A stretch of 64,000 nt of DNA from Candidatus Soleaferrea massiliensis AP7. GTDB lineage: Bacteria; Bacillota; Clostridia; Oscillospirales; Ruminococcaceae. The notes beneath the pieces are model-generated. The model ran no database searches. It was not told where the DNA came from and was given only the letters and a program-made list of their open reading frames with translations. Positions 25,604 to 34,794 of the stretch are shown piece by piece; within the stretch, counting starts at the first letter, position 1, and each line of letters begins with the position of its first letter. The DNA lies in contig NZ_CCYH01000038.1 of NCBI RefSeq assembly GCF_000820765.1, forward strand, positions 124,001-188,000. The letters run 5' to 3'. The position numbers and the translations under genes are program-made.

Positions 25604-27175
25604 ATGAAAAAATCGATTTACTCCCGGATCAAGAACATCATTTCCGAGGTGAAATACAAGGAAGAAACGCCGCCGGTCGTGGACAAAAAGCCAAAGGAAC
25701 CGGACAGCCCCCAGGACGCCATCAGCACCAGCTTACAGGATAACCTTGCGAAGATGGCGAAGCTCTATGAGAATTCCAATGAATACTTCGTCAAGCATCT
25801 GAACATCCAGGGCACTGAAATCGCCGTGTTTATCCTCGACGGCATGGTGGACAAGGAGCTGCTCGCGCGCGCCGTCCTGCTGCCGCTGACCGAACAGAAA
25901 AATGTGGAGGAGCCGGTTTACGACTGGATCATCCACAGCGGCATCAACATCGTGGATTTCGAGACCACGAAGAAATTCAGCGAGCTGAGCGACAAGATGC
26001 AGTCCGGCTTTACCATTATCCTAGTCGATGGGAAGGACATCGGCATCACCATCGGCACACAGGGATACGCCAAGCGTCCTGTCGGGGAGACTTCTTCCCG
26101 CAACGTCGTGCGCGGCTCGCAGGAGGGCTTTTCCGAGGTCGTATTCCAGAATATCCCGCTGCTGCGCCGCCGGCTCAAGACGCCGCATTTCAAGACAGAA
26201 ATGCTGTCGGTCGGCCGCACCAGCCATACCAAGCTGTGTCTTTGTTATCTGGACGACGTGGTTTCCGAAGAGCTGCTCAAAGACGTCAAGAAACGGCTCG
26301 ACAGAGTGGATCTGGACGTCGTGCTGGACACCGCCTACCTGCAGCCGTATCTGGAAAAGAACCCGCTTTCGGTCTTTGAGGACGTCGGCACCACCGAACG
26401 TCCGGATGTGCTGGCCGCGGAGCTTTCGGAGGGGCGCATCGGCCTGATTCTGGACGGCACGCCGTTCGCGCTGATCGTGCCGCATCTGTTCAACGAGAAC
26501 TTCCAAAGCATGGACGACTACACGCACAAATACTTTTACAGCACCTTCATCCGCATCCTGCGCTACCTGTCCTTCTTCATCTCGACGGCGCTGCCCGGCC
26601 TGTTCGTCGCGCTCGGAGCACTGCAGTATCAGATGCTTCCGCTCGGGCTGCTGTTACAGATCATGCAGGCGGAGACGCAGACCCCGCTTCCGCTGCTGTA
26701 CGAGGCGCTGGGCATCTACGTCGCTTATGAAATATTGCGCGAAGCCGGCATGAACCTGCCCAAAACGATGGGGCATGCGATCTCGATTGTCGGCGCGCTG
26801 GTGATCGGGCAGGCGGCGGTTGAGGCCGGTATTGTCGGCGCACCGACCGTCATCGTGCTTTCCATCACGGTCATCAGCAGCTTTTTGACGCCGGATCTGT
26901 TCCAGACCACCACCATCCTCCGGTTCGCCTACATCATCCTGGGCGGTACAATCGGGTTGTACGGCGTCGCGCTGCTGACGCTGGTGGTCGCGATCAATAT
27001 GACCTCCATCAATTCATTCGGCATTCCGTACACCTCCCCCATTTCGCCGTTCGGCCTGAAGGAGATGCGGGATGTCATCTTCAAGGCCCCGGAGCGCAAG
27101 GTCAATTCCAGAACGATGCATGTGCAGGACCTGCCCGGCTCGGAGCTCAGCAAAAGCACGCCGCAGACCAAATAA
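25604..27175 (+). CDS. Germinant receptor subunit A (GerAA/GerKA family)
   Basis: The 523-aa A subunit of a spore germinant receptor sits in the inner spore membrane. It has a soluble N-terminal region (1-300) with DGMVDKELLARAVLLPL and DGTPFALIVPHLF, then about five membrane segments (310-480) with RILRYLSFFISTALPGLFVA and EILREAGMNLPKTMGHAISI. ATG 25604 is chosen for the upstream AAAGGA; ATG 25580 has none. The adjacent B and C genes complete a tricistronic receptor operon. The germinant cannot be predicted. Confidence 0.93.
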   Translation: MKKSIYSRIKNIISEVKYKEETPPVVDKKPKEPDSPQDAISTSLQDNLAKMAKLYENSNEYFVKHLNIQGTEIAVFILDGMVDKELLARAVLLPLTEQKNVEEPVYDWIIHSGINIVDFETTKKFSELSDKMQSGFTIILVDGKDIGITIGTQGYAKRPVGETSSRNVVRGSQEGFSEVVFQNIPLLRRRLKTPHFKTEMLSVGRTSHTKLCLCYLDDVVSEELLKDVKKRLDRVDLDVVLDTAYLQPYLEKNPLSVFEDVGTTERPDVLAAELSEGRIGLILDGTPFALIVPHLFNENFQSMDDYTHKYFYSTFIRILRYLSFFISTALPGLFVALGALQYQMLPLGLLLQIMQAETQTPLPLLYEALGIYVAYEILREAGMNLPKTMGHAISIVGALVIGQAAVEAGIVGAPTVIVLSITVISSFLTPDLFQTTTILRFAYIILGGTIGLYGVALLTLVVAINMTSINSFGIPYTSPISPFGLKEMRDVIFKAPERKVNSRTMHVQDLPGSELSKSTPQTK

Positions 27176-27206
27176 GCCGCAACAACCGCTTCGAAGGAGA
27201 CATACT

Positions 27207-28313
27207 ATGAATGCAAAAGGAACCATCAGCTCGTTTCAGCTGACCATGCTGATGTTTGTCAGCAAGGTCACCGTGATCTTCTCGTTTCTGTACAATACCG
27301 TCCAAAGCGCCAGCGGCTACAATCTGCTGATCATCACAACCGGTGTCTTTCTGTTAAATTTTCTGACCATCCTGCCGTTTCAGTTCCTGCTGAAACGGCA
27401 TCCCGGGAAGAACCTTGTCGAGATCATCCGGCAGATCTCCCCCAAAGCCGGCACCGTTATCGTCGCGCTTTACGGGCTGCTGTTCATGTACCTGACCACG
27501 ATCAGCGTGTCCAATTCCAACTACACCGTGCAGGCGCTGCTGACCGAAGGCTATCTGGCGCCGTTCTTTGTCGTGCTGATGGTGCTGGCAATGATTTACT
27601 GCGTGTTCAAAGGGGTGGAACCGATCGCCAGACTCAGCACCATAATCGGCATCTCCGCGATTGTGATCACGCTGTTCATTTTTATGACGCTGACGCCGTT
27701 CTTTGAAGACGCCGTGCTGGCCCCGCTGTTTGTCGACGGCGTCGCGCCGGTCTTTTACATCCTGCTGGGCTCCGCCCTGCAGTTCTTCGAATTCCTGATC
27801 TATGCCATGCTCGCCCCCTACACCAAGGGCAGTAAAAAGGTCAGCTTCTTCAACTTCAATCTGATCTCCTATATCATCACTTCCATCGTTCTGATCACCA
27901 TTGCGGTGGTGCTCGGCGGATATGCCGAAACACAGACCTTCTCATTCTTCACAGCCGCTTCCATCTCGCACATCGGCATCGTGCGGCGGTTCGATTCCCT
28001 CTACATCAGCTTCTGGATCCTGCTGGCGGCGCTGAAATCCGCGCTGTACCTGTTTTTATGCAGCAAGTGCCTGCAGCTGGTCCTCAAGGGGCGGTACACC
28101 AAGCTGACCATCTATCTGATCGGCGGCGTCATTGCGGCGCTGAATCTGCTGATCTCCAATCAGCTGCACTGGCTGAGCATTGTACAGCATCCCTATCTGG
28201 TCTGCAGCCTGTTTCTGGTGTTCATCATCCTGATTCCGCTGATCTTCCTGGTCGCCGATAAGGTCAAGGCGCACAAGGCACGCATGGACAGAAAGGAGGT
28301 ATCCGAGACATGA
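27207..28313 (+). CDS. Germinant receptor subunit B (GerAB family permease)
   Basis: The 368-aa protein has ten hydrophobic segments and belongs to the APC superfamily; this subunit is where the germinant is thought to bind. ATG 27207 has GAAGGAG 8 bases upstream; the frame is open from 27072 inside the A gene. KRHPGKNLVEIIRQISPKAG between helices 2 and 3 is typical of the family. Its stop overlaps the C-subunit start by 4 bases. Confidence 0.92.
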   Translation: MNAKGTISSFQLTMLMFVSKVTVIFSFLYNTVQSASGYNLLIITTGVFLLNFLTILPFQFLLKRHPGKNLVEIIRQISPKAGTVIVALYGLLFMYLTTISVSNSNYTVQALLTEGYLAPFFVVLMVLAMIYCVFKGVEPIARLSTIIGISAIVITLFIFMTLTPFFEDAVLAPLFVDGVAPVFYILLGSALQFFEFLIYAMLAPYTKGSKKVSFFNFNLISYIITSIVLITIAVVLGGYAETQTFSFFTAASISHIGIVRRFDSLYISFWILLAALKSALYLFLCSKCLQLVLKGRYTKLTIYLIGGVIAALNLLISNQLHWLSIVQHPYLVCSLFLVFIILIPLIFLVADKVKAHKARMDRKEVSET

Positions 28314-29515
28314 AAAGATTCTGGTTCCTGCCGCTTTTTCTGCTCCCCATACTGCTCATGCTGACCGGATGCGCAAACGACGATGTCGGCATTGCTCAGC
28401 GGGCTGTTGTGCAGCGCTTCGGCATCGATTGGGACGAGGAAAAGGGATTTGCGGTTTCGATGTACATCATCACACCCGACAAGCTCAGCCCCGCAGGCGG
28501 CGGGGGCGGAGGAGGCGGCGGTGGTGAAGAGAGCGGCCAGCCCGAATCCGACAAACCGGAAAGCAATGGCAAGGACAAGCTGATCAGCTACGGGAAAACC
28601 CTCTATGACGCCATCAAGAATTTCGAGAATGTCCTGCAGCTCAAGCCCTATTTCTCCCATGCCGAGGCGCTGGTCATCGGGGACTCGGTTTCGAAGGAAA
28701 GCCTCAACCTGATCACCGATATCTTTGACCGCAACAACGATTTCCGGCCAAGCCTTTCCATCTTCTGCACAAACGGAAAGGCGTCGGACATCGTGCTGCT
28801 TGGCGACGACAAGCCGTCCGCGAGCGACCGTGCTGAGACGGTTGCACAGCTCGGAAACGACAACGCGCAGATGAGCAGTACCTTTTTGTACAAGGTCATC
28901 GATCTGCTGCGGGACGGAGCGCAAGACCTGTTCATCCCGGTGCTGTCCACGGAAAAGCACGGCAAACAGGATATCCTGGTGGTCAACGGGACCGCGCTGT
29001 TCCGCGGCGACAAGCTGGTCGATTACATCAGCCCGGAAGAAACCCGCAACCTGCTGTTTGCAAAGGACCTGGTCTCCCATGCTGACGTTGTAATCGAGAA
29101 CGAAGAATTGGGGCTGGTTTCCCTGAGCACGACAAAAAGCCAGACCAAGATCACCGCGGAGCTGGATGAAAACAACAAGCTGTTCTTCAAGGTTAAAATC
29201 GACAGTGCCTTAAGTGTTGAAGAAATCGTCAATACCAAGGGCGTCGTTCTGCATGAAAATCATTATCAAGGCATTCAGGACGCCTACAATAAGCAGATAG
29301 AAGAGCAGGTCAGCGCCCTGATTCACAAGATGATTTTTGAATATGATGTCGATACGATCGGGTTCAGCAATCTGCTGTGGGCACAGAAGCCAAAGGTCTG
29401 GAAGAGCATCACCGGCGGCGATGTAAAGAAGCGCGAATGGCTGCAGGAGGTCCCCATCTATGTGGAATGCCATTCCAAGGTCACCGATGTCGGGCTTGCC
29501 GCGCAGAAACGGTAA
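28310..29515 (+). CDS. Germinant receptor lipoprotein subunit C (GerAC/GerKC family)
   Basis: The 401-aa Ger(x)C lipoprotein has a lipobox LLMLTGC (Cys21) and the family start GIAQRAVVQRFGIDWDEEKG. Ten consecutive glycines at about residues 64-73 followed by a Glu/Ser/Pro-rich stretch interrupt the first domain; the GGC/GGA/GGT run in the DNA (28495-28526) is a repeat prone to slippage. C-terminal domain 3 lies at about 225-395. Translationally coupled to the B gene (ATGA overlap). Confidence 0.92.
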   Translation: MKRFWFLPLFLLPILLMLTGCANDDVGIAQRAVVQRFGIDWDEEKGFAVSMYIITPDKLSPAGGGGGGGGGGEESGQPESDKPESNGKDKLISYGKTLYDAIKNFENVLQLKPYFSHAEALVIGDSVSKESLNLITDIFDRNNDFRPSLSIFCTNGKASDIVLLGDDKPSASDRAETVAQLGNDNAQMSSTFLYKVIDLLRDGAQDLFIPVLSTEKHGKQDILVVNGTALFRGDKLVDYISPEETRNLLFAKDLVSHADVVIENEELGLVSLSTTKSQTKITAELDENNKLFFKVKIDSALSVEEIVNTKGVVLHENHYQGIQDAYNKQIEEQVSALIHKMIFEYDVDTIGFSNLLWAQKPKVWKSITGGDVKKREWLQEVPIYVECHSKVTDVGLAAQKR

Positions 29516-29593
29516 CGGACCCGGCTTGTATCTCCATCTCTTTTCTTCCAAAGCTCTGCCGACACAGCGGAATGGGTGTATTTCTGAAAAACA

Positions 29594-29640
29594 GAGAGGG
29601 TCTGCCTTCCTGAATGGAAGACAGACCCTCTCCTTATTAT
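29594..29640 (+). terminator. Terminator of the germinant receptor operon
   Basis: GAGAGGGTCTG (29594-29604) pairs with CAGACCCTCTC (29622-29632) with an extended inner CTTCC/GGAAG, then CTTATTAT. Confidence 0.8.
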
Positions 29641-29667
29641 AGGGAAATTATGTAGTACGCAGATGGT

Positions 29668-30219
29668 TTATTTGAAATATCTGTCCAAAAGGCCCTTGAA
29701 CGCACAGCCGTGACGGGCTTCGTCCTTGCACATCTCGTGGACAGTGTCGTGAATGGCGTCGTAGCCGAGCTGTTTTGCCTTGGTTGCAATCTCCTTTTTG
29801 CCTGCACATGCGCCGTGCTCCGCCGCAACACGCAGCTCTAGATTCTTCTTTGTGGATGGGAATACAACCTCGCCGAGCAGCTCCGCAAATTTTGCGGCGT
29901 GCTCCGCCTCTTCAAACGCGATTCTTTTATAGGCTTCCGCAATTTCCGGATAGCCTTCCCTGTCGGCCTGACGGGACATTGCCAGGTACATACCGACCTC
30001 GGTGCATTCTCCCTCAAAGTTCATTTTCAGGCCGTCAACGATCTCCTGATCGCAGTCCTGCGCAACGCCGATTCTGTGTTCATCCGCCCATGCCATCTTG
30101 TCGTCCGACTCCACGAGCTCTTCAAATTTCGATGCCGGCGCTTTGCACTGCGGACATGCTTCCGGCGGTGTATCTCCCTCATGAATGTATCCACAAATTT
30201 TACATACATACTTTTTCAT
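29668..30219 (-). CDS. Reverse rubrerythrin
   Basis: The 183-aa protein has the rubredoxin-type site first (CKICGY at residues 6-11 and CPQC at 23-26) and the ferritin-like diiron domain second (about 45-183, with [35 protein letters not shown] and [13 protein letters not shown]). That inverted order defines reverse rubrerythrins, which reduce hydrogen peroxide and oxygen in Clostridia. ATG 30219 has GGAGG. Monocistronic with a promoter that overlaps a perfect palindrome. Confidence 0.95.
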   Translation of the reverse strand: MKKYVCKICGYIHEGDTPPEACPQCKAPASKFEELVESDDKMAWADEHRIGVAQDCDQEIVDGLKMNFEGECTEVGMYLAMSRQADREGYPEIAEAYKRIAFEEAEHAAKFAELLGEVVFPSTKKNLELRVAAEHGACAGKKEIATKAKQLGYDAIHDTVHEMCKDEARHGCAFKGLLDRYFK

Positions 30220-30268
30220 AGCCAATTCCTCCAAGCTTTATGATTTCAATGAATTTCCCTGTGACTAT

Positions 30269-30297
30269 AGTATACCTCAACAGTACTGTTTTTGCAA
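30269..30297 (-). promoter_or_regulatory. Reverse rubrerythrin promoter with palindromic operator candidate
   Basis: TTGCAA (30292-30297) and TATACT (30269-30274) on the minus strand, 17 bases apart. The spacer contains the perfect 12-base palindrome AACAGTACTGTT (30279-30290), placed where a repressor would block RNA polymerase. It does not look like a PerR box, so the regulator is unknown. Confidence 0.65.
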
Positions 30298-30484
30298 GTC
30301 TTTCTTGATAAAAATACTCCACAATCATCCCAGCATTCTTTCCAAATATTTTGGCAATCTTCTCTAAACTGCACGCCATCAGTTCAAAAAAAGATGATTG
30401 CTCCATTTTTTACACAGAAACATGATCAGGGTTGATACGGCGGCATGGAGGATATAAAATAATGATAAAAAGATAGACAGACGT

Positions 30485-30512
30485 GGAACTATTCGATCAT
30501 TTTACAACGCTA
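30485..30512 (+). promoter_or_regulatory. Possible ECF-type promoter of the sigma factor gene
   Basis: GGAAC (30485-30489) followed 18 bases later by CGCTA (30508-30512) resembles GGAAC/CGTC ECF promoters and would allow autoregulation. The -10 part is imperfect and only 23 bases precede the start codon. Confidence 0.3.
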
Positions 30513-30535
30513 ATAGAGTGAAAGGCGGTGAGAAC

Positions 30536-31096
30536 ATGGCGGACCAGGACATCACAAACCTTTTCAATGAAATCTATGATGCAACCAGGCAAAAGACGCT
30601 CGGCATGATTACGGCGAAATGTGGCAGCATTGCGGGCATCCCGGACATCTTTCAGGAAACCTATATGGAGCTGTTTGCCATCCTTTCAAGACGCGGACCG
30701 GGCTACATCAAAAATCCGGAGGCCTTTGTCATGAGGCTCGCAAGGCAGAAGATCTACCGGCATTACACGCTGCTTAATAAAATCAAATCCATCGTTTCCA
30801 TTTCCGGCATGCGTGGCGAGGATGGAGAAATCCATGTTGAGGACCTTGATATCGACACCTTTTCGATTGAAGACCATATGTCGGAGAAGGACTTGATCGA
30901 TCAAATTCTCCAATTCTTGTCCCACAAACCATTGGACACACAGAAAATCTTCTATCTGTTTTATTATCTGGATCTGTCCATTCCTAAAATTTCCAAGCTA
31001 TTGTCCATCAGCGAATCGAACGTCAAGCATAAGCTGTACCGTACACTGCAGGAAATGCGAAAACAATACTCTGAAAAGGATGGTGAAAAAGAATGA
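30536..31096 (+). CDS. ECF-type RNA polymerase sigma factor
   Basis: The 186-aa protein has a sigma-2-like region (about 10-80, IFQETYMELFAIL, PEAFVMRLARQKIYRHY) and a sigma-4 region (about 120-180, LDLSIPKISKLLSISESNVKHKLYRTLQEMRK) with the helix-turn-helix. ATG 30536 is chosen over GTG 30518 because AGGCGG precedes it. The next gene overlaps by 4 bases and encodes a one-pass membrane protein, the standard arrangement of a sigma/anti-sigma pair. Confidence 0.85.
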   Translation: MADQDITNLFNEIYDATRQKTLGMITAKCGSIAGIPDIFQETYMELFAILSRRGPGYIKNPEAFVMRLARQKIYRHYTLLNKIKSIVSISGMRGEDGEIHVEDLDIDTFSIEDHMSEKDLIDQILQFLSHKPLDTQKIFYLFYYLDLSIPKISKLLSISESNVKHKLYRTLQEMRKQYSEKDGEKE

Positions 31097-31857
31097 ACGA
31101 AAAAAAAATGATCAAAGCCGCCGTATCTTTCAATATGCCCGACTTTGAAACGGTGCGCAGGAATTGCCTGACACAAACCGCAGAAACAGCGCAGCTGTTG
31201 GGAAAATCATCCCCGTGGATAAAACGCATCGCGCTTACAGGCGCTTTTGCGGTGTTTTTCTTCCTTGCAATTGCAGCGCTTCCGGCTATCGATCAGAACA
31301 ACCTCTCCGACCCGCCCAGCACAGGCCCGGAAATGCCCTATGTAAGCTCCGATGTTCAACCTGGCGCCGATATGGATATTGTAATCAATCAGCTGGATCG
31401 TCTCTCCGCTTACAGATTCGACGCACAGGTAAAACGGGTTGACGGAAAGAACTGGGGATTCGGCTTCATCGACCGCATCTCTGTCCCCGATGATCTGAAC
31501 CACATTGTGTATTCTGAAATCTACACAAAACCATTCCACACGATGAAACCGGCGTCTTCTTCATGGGATGAAACATCTTACAGCGTCCTGCACGAATACG
31601 ATATCTCTTACAGCAATGAAGCCGGAAAAAACATCATGATCTCATTTTCTAAAGACTTTATTCCGCTTAGGGACTACTGGTTTCATGAAGCAATGAAAGC
31701 ATCTGCGATATGCGGCACAGAACTGACCATCGCGAGATACGAAAACAATTATATGGCCCAATTTCGATATGACGGCATGAACTTTGACTTGGAATTTCAG
31801 AACCTGAGCGAAGAAGAGGTTCTGGATGTCCTGGTCTCCATATTGAGCGACTCGTAA
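31093..31857 (+). CDS. One-pass membrane protein, probable anti-sigma factor
   Basis: The 254-aa protein has a short cytoplasmic part (1-44), a membrane segment (about 45-68, around GAFAVFFFLAIAALPAI) and an outside domain of about 185 residues. The overlap with the sigma gene and the topology suggest it sequesters that sigma factor and senses an envelope signal. No zinc-finger (HxxxCxxC) anti-sigma motif is visible, so this is inference from position. Confidence 0.65.
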   Translation: MNEKKMIKAAVSFNMPDFETVRRNCLTQTAETAQLLGKSSPWIKRIALTGAFAVFFFLAIAALPAIDQNNLSDPPSTGPEMPYVSSDVQPGADMDIVINQLDRLSAYRFDAQVKRVDGKNWGFGFIDRISVPDDLNHIVYSEIYTKPFHTMKPASSSWDETSYSVLHEYDISYSNEAGKNIMISFSKDFIPLRDYWFHEAMKASAICGTELTIARYENNYMAQFRYDGMNFDLEFQNLSEEEVLDVLVSILSDS

Positions 31858-32118
31858 TAGGAACCCACCAGCTAAGCTGGTGGTTCTACATATGCGAGCA
31901 AAGCCCTCTATTACTAGTAGCGTCTCAAGACGTATATTACGAACGACGCTCGTAAAAGTTCATATCCGGTGGACAATTGCAGACGGGCAGACTTTTTATA
32001 TTAGTTAGCGCGGTTCACGTCCTAATGTTAGTCTCTGTCACATCTTCTTAACGTATACTTTTGTATAGCCGTTTTTATTTTGCATAATTGTTCACGCTTT
32101 GCCTATTTTAAGTCTCTG
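31858..32118. mobile_element. Hairpin-rich element resembling an IS200/IS605-type end or derived MITE
   Basis: No gene is present. On the minus strand the right end is a near-perfect hairpin, GAACCACCAGCTTAGCTGGT extending to GTTC (31861-31887), preceded by several small stems (CGTCT/AGACG at 31921-31932; ACGA/TCGT at 31940-31953) and an ATAC/GTAT stem near 32053-32066. A terminal CACCAG/CTGGTG hairpin with several internal stem-loops and no terminal inverted repeats fits the ends of IS200/IS605 elements and their palindrome-containing non-autonomous derivatives. No transposase remains. Boundaries are approximate. Confidence 0.45.
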
Positions 32119-32181
32119 CTTTTTCTACTCACCGCTAAAGCTTTTTCGGAACTCCCGGCATTGCCGGGGATTTTCGCTTAC

Positions 32182-32224
32182 AAAAAAGGCTCTTCCGCGC
32201 CATCGCCGCAGAAGAGCCTTTTTT
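32182..32224 (-). terminator. Terminator of glmU-prs
   Basis: AAAAAAGGCTCTTC (32182-32195) pairs with 32211-32224; A and T runs flank both arms. It lies 15 bases past the prs stop. Confidence 0.88.
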
Positions 32225-32238
32225 ATCTTATCGTTCGA

Positions 32239-33195
32239 TTATGTAAACAGAGGAGATACCGGTTCGTCTTCATAGATGCGGTCAATCGCCTTCGCGAAGA
32301 CCGGAGCCACCGGAAGCATGGTGATTTTGTCGAGCTTCTTCTCCGGGCACATCGGGATGGTGTCGAGGATGACAAGCTCCTTGATCGGCGAGGCCTGGAT
32401 GCGGTCCAGCGCCGGTCCGGACAGAACGCCGTGGGTTGCGCAGGCATACACCTCGGTCGCACCCTTTTCGACGACAGCGGCGGCGGAGTTGCAGAGTGTG
32501 CCGGCCGTATCGATCATGTCGTCCACGATGATGACCTTCTTGCCCTTGACGTCGCCGATGATGTTCATGACCTCACAGACATTTGCGCGCTGGCGGCGTT
32601 TGTCGACAATCGCCATCGGTGCGTCGATGCGCTCCGCAAACTTTCTGGCGCGGGTAACCGAACCGAGGTCCGGGGATACCACCACGAAATCATCCTTGTT
32701 GTCCTTGAACTTCTCGATGAAGTACGGCACCAGGACGGGCACGCCCAGCAGATGGTCGACCGGGATGTTGAAGAAGCCCTGGATCTGCGCCGCATGCAGG
32801 TCCATTGTCAGCACACGGTTGGCGCCGGCTGTGGTGACCAGGTCGGCGACCAGCTTCGCAGAGATCGGGTCGCGCGCCTTGGCCTTCCTGTCCTGCCTGG
32901 CATAGCCAAAATACGGGATGACGGCTGTGATGCGCGCGGCGGATGCCCTTTTGAACGCGTCGATCATGATCAGCAGCTCCATGATGTTGTTGTTGACCGG
33001 CTGGCAGGTGGACTGCACCAGAAAGATGTCCGAGCCGCGGACCGATTCCTGAATCGAAACCGCAATTTCACCGTCGGAGAAGGTCTCCACCTTGCTCTTT
33101 CCCATCGGCAGGTTTAAAATGTCCGCGATCTGCTGCGCCATCTCCGGTGTGGAGTTGGCGGAGAAAATTTTAATTTCTTTTCCATGAAAACTCAT
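32239..33195 (-). CDS. prs: Ribose-phosphate pyrophosphokinase (PRPP synthase)
   Basis: Makes PRPP from ribose-5-phosphate and ATP for nucleotide, His and Trp synthesis. The 318-aa class I enzyme has the ATP-binding FGYARQDRKAKARDPISAK and the PRPP loop KKVIIVDDMIDTAGTLCNSA. ATG 33195 has GGGGAG. It follows glmU by 64 bases, the usual glmU-prs arrangement. Confidence 0.97.
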   Translation of the reverse strand: MSFHGKEIKIFSANSTPEMAQQIADILNLPMGKSKVETFSDGEIAVSIQESVRGSDIFLVQSTCQPVNNNIMELLIMIDAFKRASAARITAVIPYFGYARQDRKAKARDPISAKLVADLVTTAGANRVLTMDLHAAQIQGFFNIPVDHLLGVPVLVPYFIEKFKDNKDDFVVVSPDLGSVTRARKFAERIDAPMAIVDKRRQRANVCEVMNIIGDVKGKKVIIVDDMIDTAGTLCNSAAAVVEKGATEVYACATHGVLSGPALDRIQASPIKELVILDTIPMCPEKKLDKITMLPVAPVFAKAIDRIYEDEPVSPLFT

Positions 33196-33259
33196 GCTTG
33201 ATAACTCCCCTTCAATTTTATCTATCTATATATACAAACCTCGTTTTCGATGTCCATCC

Positions 33260-34633
33260 CTATTTTTTCGAAAACCGGCGGATAACCCAATCCTCTTTAT
33301 TTTCCTGCTTGACGCGGCCCACCGCGAGCGAATTCTCCGGCACATCCCTGGTCACCGTTGTACCGGCCGCCGTATAGGCCCCCTTCTTCACCTTGACCGG
33401 CGCGACCAGATTGGTGTTGCAGCCGATGAAGCAGTCGTCCTCCACCACTGTCCGGAATTTCTGGCTTCCGTTGTAGTTGACTGTCACGACGCCGCATCCG
33501 ACATTGATGTGCTTGCCGAAATCGCTGTCGCCGATATAGGTCAGATGCGCCACGCTGGTCTTTTCATCGAGCGTGGAATTCTTGATCTCGACGAAATCGC
33601 CGATCTTGACATAGTCCCTGATCGTGCAGTTCGGCCGAATCTGGGAAAACGGTCCGATCCGCACGCCGTTTCCAATGGACGATGAATAGACCTGGGAAGC
33701 GTTGAAGATGGTATCATCCCCGATGGTGGAGTCCTCAACCAGGGAATTGGGGCCGATGACCGAGCCGGAGCCGATTTTGACCCTGCCCTTGATGATCGTC
33801 CCCTGCAGGATGCGTGTATCACAGCCGATCTGGGCATCCGGCGAGATGACGATGCCGTCGGTATTGACAAAGTCCACGCCCTCATCCAGCAGCCTGTCGA
33901 TGACCTTCATCCGCGCGATCTCATTGAGCTTTAAAAGCTGCCTGCGGTCGTTTGCCCCCAGAATGACATCCGGATTTGCGGAAAGGTATCCATCCGCCCG
34001 CTGGCCGTCCTGCAGCAAAATGCTGACGGTATCGGTCAGGTAATACTCTCCCTGCGCATTGTTCGGCGTCAGCTTTTCGAGCGCGCTGAGAAGCGCGGAA
34101 ACGCTGAACCAATAGGCGCCGGAATTGATCTCCTGGATCCTCAGCTGGTCCTGCGTGGCATCGGCCTGTTCGACAATCCGTTCAATCCCGTCATCGGTTC
34201 TGACAATTCTGCCGTAGCCATATGGATTGTCAAGCTTTGCCGTGATGACCGTCACCGCATTGCCGGCTTTCTGATGCGCTTCAAACGCATGCCGTATCGT
34301 TTCCTGATCGATGAACGGCGCGTCTCCGCAGAGGATCAGCACATGCTTTGCGCCGCATTCATGCAGGAAATCCTTCGCCTGCATGACCGCATGGCCGGTT
34401 CCCCGGCGTTCTTTCTGCTGGATATAGGTATAGCCTTCTCCCAGCGCATCCTGTACAGCCTGCGCGCCATTGCCGCAGATCACGCCGATCTGTTTGATGC
34501 CCGCTTTCTCTATGGAATCCACCACCCATTTGACCATGGGTTTAAACAGGACCTCACACAAAACCTTCGGTTTCGAGGATTTCATGCGTTTTCCTTCACC
34601 GGCCGCTAAAATGACAGCACAGCAGTTCTCCAT
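33260..34633 (-). CDS. glmU: Bifunctional GlcNAc-1-phosphate uridyltransferase / GlcN-1-phosphate acetyltransferase
   Basis: Makes UDP-GlcNAc for peptidoglycan. The 457-aa protein has an N-terminal pyrophosphorylase domain (1-230, LAAGEGKRMKSSKPKVL, CGDAPFIDQETI) and a C-terminal left-handed beta-helix (about 250-457) with hexapeptide repeats and the acetyltransferase region HINVGCGVVTVNYNGSQKF. GGAGG precedes ATG 34633. Confidence 0.97.
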   Translation of the reverse strand: MENCCAVILAAGEGKRMKSSKPKVLCEVLFKPMVKWVVDSIEKAGIKQIGVICGNGAQAVQDALGEGYTYIQQKERRGTGHAVMQAKDFLHECGAKHVLILCGDAPFIDQETIRHAFEAHQKAGNAVTVITAKLDNPYGYGRIVRTDDGIERIVEQADATQDQLRIQEINSGAYWFSVSALLSALEKLTPNNAQGEYYLTDTVSILLQDGQRADGYLSANPDVILGANDRRQLLKLNEIARMKVIDRLLDEGVDFVNTDGIVISPDAQIGCDTRILQGTIIKGRVKIGSGSVIGPNSLVEDSTIGDDTIFNASQVYSSSIGNGVRIGPFSQIRPNCTIRDYVKIGDFVEIKNSTLDEKTSVAHLTYIGDSDFGKHINVGCGVVTVNYNGSQKFRTVVEDDCFIGCNTNLVAPVKVKKGAYTAAGTTVTRDVPENSLAVGRVKQENKEDWVIRRFSKK

Positions 34634-34765
34634 CCAAAATTACCTCCCGGATTTCTTTCTATATTCGATTGTCGTTCTCACATTCATATGGGAACCTTTT
34701 ACGAAATAAAAATGTTTTGGCTTTTGCCCCCCAAGACCCGTTTCTATTTCGTTACATACGTTTAT

Positions 34766-34794
34766 ATTATCTCAACTTTTACATGCTTTTGCAA
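34766..34794 (-). promoter_or_regulatory. Promoter of glmU-prs
   Basis: TTGCAA (34789-34794) and GATAAT (34766-34771) are spaced by 17 bases on the minus strand, giving a leader of about 125 bases. The rest of the 34634-35081 gap shows no gene; the leader contains a G run (GGGGGGC) but no structure I can name. Confidence 0.7.
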
